39,911 nucleotides of DNA from Pseudomonadota bacterium. GTDB lineage: Bacteria; Pseudomonadota; Gammaproteobacteria; GCA-001735895. Numbering within the stretch: the stretch's first letter is position 1; the number at the start of each line of letters is the position of its first letter. Where the stretch lies: NCBI GenBank assembly GCA_022563685.1, contig JADFMY010000014.1, forward strand, positions 1 to 39,911. The letters run 5' to 3'. The notes beneath the pieces were generated by a model. The model ran no database searches, was not told the DNA's origin, and worked only from the letters and a program-made list of their open reading frames with translations. The translations under genes were made by a program, and so were the position numbers. Positions 1 through 6,392 of the stretch are shown here, in pieces.

Positions 1-641
1 AATACCCTGGAGACCAGGTAACAGGCGAGAAACCACCAGATATCGCTACCGCGCGTGAATTGCGATGGAAACATGAGCAGGATCAGTGGAATCAGCAACA
101 GCGGCAAAAACTGGACCAGCGCGTAAGGGCGTAAATCGCCGTTACCAGCCACCTCGCTATAATGCCAATAGACCACCGATGCGATGCCAGCGACCAATAA
201 TATCGGGAACATCAGCTTCGCAAGCGGTAACGATAGTCGTTCCGCAAGGATGATGGTGAAAAACGACATAAAGGCGAGTGTCATCGGGAACCGATCCCAC
301 ACCAGGCTCGCGTTATCGGGTGACCAGTGATACCAGACCGACCCTGCTGCTAACGCAATCAGCGCGAAAAAGAAGGTCGCGTAAGCCGGGAAAGCGGGAT
401 GGACGATAAGCAGTGATTTGCGCACACAAAGAAAGTACAGGCCGAGAAGGCCGGCGAGCGCAAAAATCAGATTCGATATGACGTTCCAGACATTGGGAAT
501 ATTCCAGAAAATACGCTGGTCGGCGAATTGATGGTATTGCGAATCCTGCGCGATGGGTTCGATATAAAATACCGCCACTATAGCCACCAGCGAGATACCG
601 AGCAGTAGCGAAATTTTTGATCGGTGGGTAAGAAAGTCCAT
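1..641 (-). CDS. CREST/ceramidase-like integral membrane protein (partial, runs off the left edge)
   Basis: The minus strand from the ATG at 641 is open to the window edge (213 codons, C-terminus missing). The product is very hydrophobic with about six predicted membrane segments. A segment near residues 95-125 contains SVWYHWSPDN followed by LVWDRFPMTLAFMS; this His...Asp-Arg-x-Pro-Met-Thr arrangement is what I associate with bacterial members of the CREST superfamily (alkaline ceramidase / PAQR-like metal hydrolases), where His and Asp residues in membrane helices bind zinc. The substrate is unknown, and a ceramidase role is only family inference. No strong Shine-Dalgarno precedes the ATG. 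The gene diverges from the accessory island to its right and so marks that island's left border. Confidence 0.7.
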   Translation of the reverse strand, partial: MDFLTHRSKISLLLGISLVAIVAVFYIEPIAQDSQYHQFADQRIFWNIPNVWNVISNLIFALAGLLGLYFLCVRKSLLIVHPAFPAYATFFFALIALAAGSVWYHWSPDNASLVWDRFPMTLAFMSFFTIILAERLSLPLAKLMFPILLVAGIASVVYWHYSEVAGNGDLRPYALVQFLPLLLIPLILLMFPSQFTRGSDIWWFLACYLVSRV

Positions 642-1076
642 TTATTGGCCGTTGTTCGATTCATGTCGCCGAATTATTTAAGGAGCCTCTGAGAATTCCA
701 TCCTTTGGTCCGTAATCGGTGCATCCCTGCACCACTCCTCACGGATGAATTATTCACAGGTTCCCTGATGATACCCCACAAATTATTCAAAGGAGACTTG
801 ATTTTTTAAATGTGCTGTTGAAGCGGACTCAGTGCCCACGGTTCACAGTTGGATAAAGTAAAATGGTTGCATTGGCTAATGACAATATTTAACCGTGCTA
901 TAAGCCCATGTACTGCGCTACTATATCTGCGATGCCTCGCATGCTTGGGCGAAGCTTAAGCCGGGAAGGTGTTATAACTGCGATACCCAGAGGAAATTGA
1001 TGGTTTTTAGAATATTGTTATTTAGAGAGGGAAAAGACCATCTTTACAAAATTACAGTTTGAAGGAGATTTGGAAT
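642..1076. other. 435-bp intergenic region without a recognisable gene
   Basis: No convincing coding region was found on either strand; the longest short frames (about 30 codons) have no recognisable similarity. It contains a perfect 6-bp hairpin GGTGCA-TCCC-TGCACC at 718-733 and other TCCCTG-type words nearby, the same kind of word that recurs at 22140-22240. It separates the CREST-like gene from the first toxin-antitoxin remnant and presumably carries the promoter of the latter. Confidence 0.5.
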
Positions 1077-1283
1077 ATGAGCGGCAAAGAAATCCTGAAA
1101 CAAGCCATGACGCTAACGCCTGAAGAGCGATTCCTCATTGTCGAAAGCCTGATAAAAAGCCTGGACCAGCCCGACGAAAAGCTGGATGAAATATGGGCTA
1201 AAGAAGCTGAGAATCGACTTGATGCTTATCGAGAAAAGCGCCTGGAGAGTATCCCCATGGAGGAAGTTTTCCCGGAAAAGTAA
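1077..1283 (+). CDS. Addiction-module antitoxin, Unstab_antitox family (TIGR02574-like)
   Basis: A 68-residue acidic protein whose N-terminal half (LTPEERFLIVESLIKSLD) and following DEIWAKEAENRLDAYR segment match the small 'addiction module component' antitoxins that neutralise ParE/RelE toxins. The start is set at the ATG at 1077 because GAAGGAG lies at 1061-1067, nine bases upstream; an in-frame TTG at 1059 would overlap that site. The stop codon TAA (1281-1283) shares one base with the ATG of the toxin frame, the usual coupled antitoxin-first layout. The antitoxin is intact although its toxin partner is frameshifted. Confidence 0.82.
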   Translation: MSGKEILKQAMTLTPEERFLIVESLIKSLDQPDEKLDEIWAKEAENRLDAYREKRLESIPMEEVFPEK

Positions 1284-1577
1284 TGCGCATTGTCTTTGCG
1301 AAAATTGCTAAACATGAACTGGAGGATGCGGCCAGTTTCTACGAAACGGAATTCGATGGTTTAGGCCAAAGATTTAAGTCCGAGGTAAAAGCAGCGGCGA
1401 TAAGAATTGGTAAATATCCAAAGATGTGGTCTATAGAACGTGGGGAAATCCGAAAAATGCTTGTTGCATAAATTTCCCTATAAACTTTTGTATTCGATTG
1501 AATCAGATCACATTCTGATACTGGCTGTGGCTCACCAACATCGGAAGCCAGATTATTGGGTGGGTAGATTGAAATAA
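1283..1577 (+). pseudogene. ParE/RelE-family toxin, frameshifted
   Basis: The frame from the ATG at 1283 reads MRIVFAKIAKHELEDAASFY and stops after 62 codons at 1471. The +1 frame continues the family without a gap: after the run of five A at 1453-1457, reading with one A fewer gives CLLHKFPYKLLYSIESD and then the typical C-terminal VAHQHRKPDYWVGRLK, ending at TAA 1575-1577. The repaired protein would be 97 residues, normal for ParE/RelE toxins (ribosome-dependent RNase or gyrase poison). The 295-bp span equals 98 codons plus one base, so a single A insertion explains the break. It is either true inactivation or a homopolymer sequencing error. The whole C-terminal half, which carries the conserved toxin core, would be lost. 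Confidence 0.82.
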
Positions 1578-1605
1578 CGTTAATTAGCAAAACGAGGAAG
1601 TACCA

Positions 1606-1692
1606 ATGAAATGCGTTATCTCTAAATATGGCGATACACGTACTGGAAAAACTACAGTCAACTTACATCGCGGTCAGTCAACGCTTCGGTGA
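1606..1692 (+). pseudogene. Stump of a YgiT-type (MqsA N-terminal) zinc-finger protein
   Basis: A 28-codon frame preceded by GAGGAAG (1594-1600). It starts MKCVISKYGDTRTGKTTV and then LHRGQSTLR before a TGA. I recognise this as the first third of YgiT-type zinc-finger antitoxin-like proteins, which normally begin MKCVIC-x-G-x-T-x-x-G and continue to a second CxxC. Here the second Cys of the first CxxC is Ser, and everything after the 28th residue, including the second zinc pair and any HTH domain, is missing. It cannot fold as a zinc ribbon. It probably is debris of a second addiction module placed directly behind the ParE-like pair. Confidence 0.6.
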
Positions 1693-1715
1693 AATGATTA
1701 GGCTCTTTTTTATCC

Positions 1716-1743
1716 TTTCTAAGCTGCCTGTGCGGCAGTGAAC
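1716..1743 (-). CRISPR. Solitary type I-F CRISPR repeat (28 nt)
   Basis: Read on the minus strand, this 28-nt stretch begins GTTCACTGCCGCACAGG and ends CAGCTTAGAAA, which is the subtype I-F repeat (Cas6f/Csy4 class) in full length. The stem CTGCC/GGCAG that Cas6f recognises is perfect with a 5-nt loop. No second good copy lies 32 nt away on either side, so this is a one-repeat locus. The orientation (GTTCACTGCC first) puts the leader on the higher-coordinate side, where leader elements are indeed found. No cas gene is present in the window. Confidence 0.85.
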
Positions 1744-1860
1744 AGAAGATAATTGATATTTATTACAGGCGCAACAATCACTTAAGTCTGTTTTCATGGA
1801 TTTACCAATGAAACACAAAGGATCACTAAGTGATTGATTTTTCTAGATTGTTAAAGAGCG
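1744..1860 (-). promoter_or_regulatory. Type I-F CRISPR leader with boxA and IHF site
   Basis: In the minus-strand direction the order is: CGCTCTTTAACAATC at 1860-1846, identical in its core to the rRNA-operon boxA antitermination signal; AATCAATCACTTA at 1839-1827, a perfect match to the IHF consensus WATCAANNNNTTR; then an A/T-rich stretch with TATCAA near 1757-1752, next to the repeat at 1743. boxA-type antitermination of CRISPR transcripts and IHF-assisted spacer integration in type I systems are established in other bacteria. Their coordinated presence here supports a real leader rather than a chance repeat-like word. An arm of an inverted repeat (AATCACTTA 1776-1784 / TAAGTGATT 1827-1835) overlaps the IHF site. 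I could not assign a promoter with confidence. Confidence 0.72.
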
Positions 1861-1910
1861 GTGAAAATTTTGGTGTAACATTCAATCTATTAGAATTTTG
1901 ACTTTGGGCA

Positions 1911-1930
1911 CAACACTCCGGGGGGTGTTG
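1911..1930. other. GC-rich hairpin upstream of the CRISPR leader
   Basis: CAACACTCC and GGGGTGTTG form a near-perfect stem with a minimal loop. On the plus strand a T-rich stretch (GACTTTTTTC) follows only 12-14 bases after the stem, so a terminator function is possible but not clear. It lies between the leader boxA and the end of vapC. Confidence 0.4.
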
Positions 1931-1988
1931 GCAGCCTGTTGACTTTTTTCTATCAAGTTTTTCTTACCTGGTGTCAGGTTAAAGAAAA

Positions 1989-2415
1989 CTACACAGGAGA
2001 AGACCATCTTAAATCTGGAAAACGACTGAAATCTCGATCTGTGGTTACCCACTCACTACCTGTTTCTATAGTCAGGGCTGCATAGTAAGCATCTGGAATC
2101 AAGTTGCCTTTAACATTGCCCTGTTCACATAATTTAGTAAAAATATTCCAGTGTCTATCTTGCGGAGAAACAATGACGCAGTTTGTCTGATCTCGAATCT
2201 GGCTAACATAAGGATAATGCATCTTGGAGTGAACTGGGTGGATTGAATATTTTCGCGTGAGTAACAATACGTAAAAACCCGCTTAAAACCAACTCGGACA
2301 TGGCAAATGACTCATCCGAGTTGATCAGTTTTTCAAGCCATCGCAGACACTGTACATGATGAGGAGAATCTTCACGGTGCGCATAAACCAAAATATTGAC
2401 ATCAGGTAAGAGCAT
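1989..2415 (-). pseudogene. vapC: VapC-type PIN-domain ribonuclease toxin, frameshifted
   Basis: From the ATG at 2415 the minus strand reads MLLPDVNILVYAHREDSPHH (first PIN-domain Asp in DVN) and on to SELVLSGFLRIVTHAKIFNP, then hits TAG at 2205-2203. Dropping one T of the TT at 2211-2210 restores the frame: YVSQIRDQTNCVIVSPQDRHW, then the conserved NLIPDAYYAALTIE and WVTTDRDFSRFPDLRW, ending at TAG 1991-1989. The span is 427 bp, 142 codons plus one base; the repaired protein is 141 residues, the normal size. The break removes the later acidic residues needed for metal binding and RNA cleavage. The start lies 10 bp after the vapB stop. Confidence 0.85.
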
Positions 2416-2425
2416 GACACGCTTG

Positions 2426-2662
2426 TTAAGTATCCATCGAATCCAGCAATGATGAGGAATCATCCAGATCAATACCTGCATGAGTACCCTTGCCATTCAC
2501 TGTCTTCAGCTTGACCGCTGACTGTTTTTTAGCAGGAGGACGCTCCATCAGTTTCTCTCGTAAAGCATCCTCTACAATGGCTGTAAAAGTCGTTCCGCGT
2601 GAAAGAGCGTATTTTTTCGCTTTTGCCAGGAGTTGATCATCCAGCCGTATTGTTGTTCTCAT
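2426..2662 (-). CDS. vapB: VapB-family antitoxin
   Basis: 78 residues. The N-terminus MRTTIRLDDQLLAKAKKYA is a ribbon-helix-helix DNA-binding segment, followed by RGTTFTAIVEDALREKL; the C-terminal tail ends in a DLDDSSSLLDSMD motif typical of antitoxins paired with PIN toxins of this type. GAGGTGAT is placed 5-12 bases before the ATG. The antitoxin should bind its own promoter and wrap the VapC active site. It is intact whereas the downstream vapC is frameshifted, so at present it has no functional local toxin. Confidence 0.86.
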   Translation of the reverse strand: MRTTIRLDDQLLAKAKKYALSRGTTFTAIVEDALREKLMERPPAKKQSAVKLKTVNGKGTHAGIDLDDSSSLLDSMDT

Positions 2663-2754
2663 ACATCACCTCATCTTGGCCCTGCATCAATATGTCAATT
2701 ATAAATCAATCAATATTCGAGCGCCTGATTTTTTCACTCAGTCTTTAAAATCAG

Positions 2755-2839
2755 GCTATCATTGCCAACGTTACCCAGGTGAATTAGCGGTTTTACAAAA
2801 AATACTGGCTCTAGAGGGCCTTTTTGTTACCCAGGCGCG
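2755..2839 (+). pseudogene. Fragment of a diverged AbiEii-like gene
   Basis: These 85 bp align without gaps to 3534-3618 of the intact abiEii-like gene with 14 mismatches by hand count (about 83% identity). The translated fragment reads GYHCQRYPGELAVLQKILAL and then VTQAR, against SYRCQHYPGEFAVLQKIQAL in the intact gene. The lower identity, compared with the adjacent 97.5% repeat, says this is a remnant of a different, related AbiEii gene and not a recent copy. It ends exactly at CCAGGCGCG, where the sequence switches to a copy of the 3' end of the YkgJ-like gene. Confidence 0.7.
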
Positions 2840-2993
2840 GGATTGCCGGTGCTCCATTTTTTAAAGCGTTTTTTACAATAGGCGAGCAGGGTCGGGTAGT
2901 CCGGAAAATAAAGCTCGAAGCCATCCTCGGCCGGGGCGTCATATTCGCAAAAGTCGTTGTCGTGGCTACGGCAAATGGTGGGTCGGTCTTCGT
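2831..2993. repeat. 163-bp direct repeat, left copy (copy of the 3' end of the YkgJ-like gene)
   Basis: Positions 2831-2993 match 4471-4633 at a constant offset of 1640 bp with four mismatches by hand count (2836, 2869, 2902 and 2983), about 97.5% identity. The copy is non-functional coding sequence here (the last 54 codons of the minus-strand YkgJ-like gene without their start). Its left edge is fused to the AbiEii fragment at the shared word CCAGGYGCG; its right edge is at about CGGTCTTCGT, after which the sequence is unrelated to the gene. Confidence 0.88.
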
Positions 2994-3018
2994 CGCGTCC
3001 TCTGCAAACCTAATGAAA

Positions 3019-3047
3019 TTGGTGATTCATTATCATCCTTTTATAAT
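3019..3047 (+). promoter_or_regulatory. Candidate sigma-70 promoter of the abiE-like operon
   Basis: TTGGTG at 3019-3024 and a perfect TATAAT at 3042-3047 are separated by 17 bp. Transcription would start near 3054, about 38 bases before the abiEii ATG. A second, weaker combination, TTGACA at 3057-3062 with CATAAT at 3081-3086, would give an almost leaderless transcript. Confidence 0.5.
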
Positions 3048-3051
3048 GAAC

Positions 3052-3077
3052 TTATATTGACATATACGGAAATATAA
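3052..3077. promoter_or_regulatory. Inverted repeat, possible antitoxin operator
   Basis: TTATATT (3052-3058) and AATATAA (3071-3077) form a perfect 7-bp inverted repeat with a 12-bp spacer between the candidate -10 box and the abiEii start. AbiEi-type antitoxins carry a winged helix and are known to repress their own promoters through inverted repeats, so this is a reasonable operator candidate. It is AT-rich, so chance occurrence is not excluded. Confidence 0.4.
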
Positions 3078-3091
3078 CTACATAATTAAGA

Positions 3092-3859
3092 ATGCTGACC
3101 GATACCCAATTACGTGAAGTTTTCCATTTTTGCTTTCTGGAAAGACTGCTAAAAATATCCAGCCTCGATATGTATGTACTCAAGGGTGGTGTCAACCTGC
3201 GCTTTTTTTTTCATAGCCCCCGCTATTCGGAAGATATGGATTTAGACGTGCTTGCCGGTAATGTGGCCACACTAAAAAAAAATGGCTATAAAATATTGCG
3301 TGATAGCGCTTTCAAACGCGGTTTACGTACCTATGGTATTGCGGATATTGAGCTCAATGATCCTGCAAAAGCCAGGCACACAGAAACCACTCAACGTTTT
3401 CGGGTTGGGTTGATTACCCCTGCAGGTCTACGGTTGCCAACCAGGGTGGAGTTTTCACGGCGCCTTAACCCGTCTGACAAGCCGGTGATGGCGATGATTG
3501 ATCCCGAAATCGCTCGCCAGTATCACAAACTAAGCTATCGTTGCCAGCACTATCCGGGTGAATTTGCGGTTTTGCAAAAAATACAGGCCCTGGCGGGCCG
3601 TTCTGTTACCCAGGCGCGTGATGTCTTTGATCTCGGTGTTTTACACGCGGGAGGTTACGCCACTCCAACCACTGCAAATAATTTCTTGTCCGACAAGATA
3701 CAACTAGAAGCCATCGATAATCTCATGGGATTAACGTTCGAGGATTTTAATGGACAAGTCGTGGAATTTTTGGATGCAGAAGATCGTATACGCTGGAGTT
3801 CTGTTTCGGCCTGGGAACAACTTCAGCTAACTATTCTGGGACTGCTTGGTAATGCTTGA
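3092..3859 (+). CDS. AbiEii/AbiGii-type nucleotidyltransferase toxin
   Basis: 255 residues. Near residue 30 it has YVLKGGVNLRFFF followed by SPRYSEDMDLDV, the GG...S-x-D-x-D core of the nucleotidyltransferase fold, with the two catalytic Asp residues that bind metal. Characterised AbiEii homologues transfer nucleotides (to tRNA ends in MenT-type enzymes) and arrest growth, acting as the toxin of a type IV system that can also block phage. The start ATG at 3092 has only a weak TAAG upstream. The stop overlaps the start of the antitoxin gene by eight bases, so translation is coupled. Length and motifs are intact. A diverged fragment of a similar gene lies just upstream at 2755-2839. Confidence 0.85.
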   Translation: MLTDTQLREVFHFCFLERLLKISSLDMYVLKGGVNLRFFFHSPRYSEDMDLDVLAGNVATLKKNGYKILRDSAFKRGLRTYGIADIELNDPAKARHTETTQRFRVGLITPAGLRLPTRVEFSRRLNPSDKPVMAMIDPEIARQYHKLSYRCQHYPGEFAVLQKIQALAGRSVTQARDVFDLGVLHAGGYATPTTANNFLSDKIQLEAIDNLMGLTFEDFNGQVVEFLDAEDRIRWSSVSAWEQLQLTILGLLGNA

Positions 3860-4463
3860 TATTTTTAACAGCGCTGATTTTATAACCTTTACGACTCGCG
3901 ATTATGCAAATTATACGGACTTGTCGATGTCAGCGGCTTCAAAAAAATTATCCCGCCTCAAGGATAAAAAACTGCTCACCCATATAACGAAGGGTGTGTG
4001 GGCTAACACCAGTCATCCCTATTTTCATCCTGTTTCCTGTGTGCCTTATTTATTGAATAAAGAACAGGGCTATGTCTCGTTTTTAACAGCGCTGCATTTT
4101 CATGGGATGCTGTCGCAAATTCCCAGGACGATACAGGTTGCGACGACGGGCCATAGCCGCAGGCTGGCTTCACCGGTTGCACGATACGAGTTTATTCAGA
4201 TCAAGCCTGAGCTTATGCAGCAAGGTATAACGTGGAGTGAAACACATTTACCCTATTTGCTTGCGACATCAGAGAAAGCGGTGATCGATGTGTTGTATAT
4301 TGCGACACGGAAAAAACGACGCTTTGCACGTTTGCCTGAATTAACGCTGACATCCGGGGTCTTCAGCAAACGGACGTTCAAGCAATTATTTAAACAATTA
4401 CCTTTATCGGCTCGACTATTAAACGCGATGCGGTTACGTGCGGAAGATCTAGGTGCTATGTAG
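3852..4463 (+). CDS. AbiEi-type antitoxin (winged-helix)
   Basis: 203 residues from the ATG at 3852. The first 55 residues hold a winged-helix segment (TDLSMSAASKKLSRLKDKKL then ITKGVWANT), the N-terminal domain of AbiEi-type antitoxins; the rest (GYVSFLTALHFHGMLSQIP, TSEKAVIDVLYIA) matches the family's C-terminal domain. It would repress the operon and neutralise the upstream nucleotidyltransferase. The order here is toxin then antitoxin, with the overlap ATGCTTGA, the reverse of the classical abiEi-abiEii order. The stop at 4461-4463 is three bases from the convergent YkgJ-like gene's stop, so the pair sits hard against that gene's 3' end. Confidence 0.82.
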   Translation: MLDIFNSADFITFTTRDYANYTDLSMSAASKKLSRLKDKKLLTHITKGVWANTSHPYFHPVSCVPYLLNKEQGYVSFLTALHFHGMLSQIPRTIQVATTGHSRRLASPVARYEFIQIKPELMQQGITWSETHLPYLLATSEKAVIDVLYIATRKKRRFARLPELTLTSGVFSKRTFKQLFKQLPLSARLLNAMRLRAEDLGAM

Positions 4464-4466
4464 CAC

Positions 4467-4892
4467 TCAGCCAGGTGCGGGATTGCCGGTGCTCCATTTT
4501 TTAAAGCGCTTTTTACAATAGGCGAGCAGGGTCGGGTAGTCTGGAAAATAAAGCTCGAAGCCATCCTCGGCCGGGGCGTCATATTCGCAAAAGTCGTTGT
4601 CGTGGCTACGGCAAATGGTGGGCCGGTCTTCGTAGATACCACAATAACCGTCTGCTTCGAGGTGGCCGCAAACCGTATCAAACATCACGAACCAGCCATC
4701 CTCGTCCTTGTAGGCGCCGACACCCCGGTGTGAAACCTGCCACAATAATATTTCGAAATCGTACTTGGAGCGCGGTGTATCTATCTGTTGGGTGACGTAA
4801 GTGCAACAGGTTGAATGAGTGCACAGGCCACACTTGTTCGAGCTTTCAGGCTTGCCGGTTGTTTCTATTTTGGGAAAACTCTCAAAGTCCAC
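4467..4892 (-). CDS. YkgJ-family CxxC...CC cysteine-cluster protein
   Basis: 141 residues from a GTG at 4892; TAAGGAGG lies nine bases upstream and the frame begins just after the hemF stop. Frames reaching further upstream would lie inside hemF. The N-terminal cluster NKCGLCTHSTCC and later VCGHLEADGYCGIYEDRPTI, CRSHDNDFC give the Cys pattern of the YkgJ family, proposed to bind zinc or an Fe-S cluster; the biochemical role is unknown. It follows hemF by 14 bp and is probably cotranscribed. Its final 163 bp are duplicated at 2831-2993, flanking the AbiE-like pair. Confidence 0.8.
   Translation of the reverse strand: MDFESFPKIETTGKPESSNKCGLCTHSTCCTYVTQQIDTPRSKYDFEILLWQVSHRGVGAYKDEDGWFVMFDTVCGHLEADGYCGIYEDRPTICRSHDNDFCEYDAPAEDGFELYFPDYPTLLAYCKKRFKKWSTGNPAPG
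4471..4633. repeat. 163-bp direct repeat, right copy (native 3' end of the YkgJ-like gene)
   Basis: This is the native member of the pair described at 2831-2993. The two copies are in the same orientation and bracket a 1.64-kb unit containing the AbiE-like pair. Recombination between them would delete the toxin-antitoxin genes while leaving an intact YkgJ-like gene end. Confidence 0.88.
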
Positions 4893-4906
4893 TTCAAGGA
4901 GCCTCC

Positions 4907-6375
<1,469 letters not shown>

Positions 6376-6392
6376 GCTAATATCGCGCGTGG

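Noticed and set aside
1655-1682. A possible degenerate second CRISPR repeat on the minus strand (GTTGACTGACCGCG...) 33 nt beyond the I-F repeat, which would make a one-spacer array.
   Set aside because: Only the first eight bases match well (one mismatch), the stem is missing, the spacing is 33 and not 32, and the bases encode the YgiT-like residues HRGQS, which explains them better.
1034-2011. The 11-bp word AAGACCATCTT occurs near 1034 and again near 2000, suggesting target-site duplication around the CRISPR and ParE-like region.
   Set aside because: The second copy is inside the conserved C-terminal codons of vapC, the flanks do not extend the match, and 11 bp in AT-rich DNA can arise by chance.
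2676-3060. Two small plus-strand frames across the relic region as possible genes.
   Set aside because: They are composed of an AbiEii fragment read into the antisense of the ykgJ-like copy; the protein products have no coherent family.
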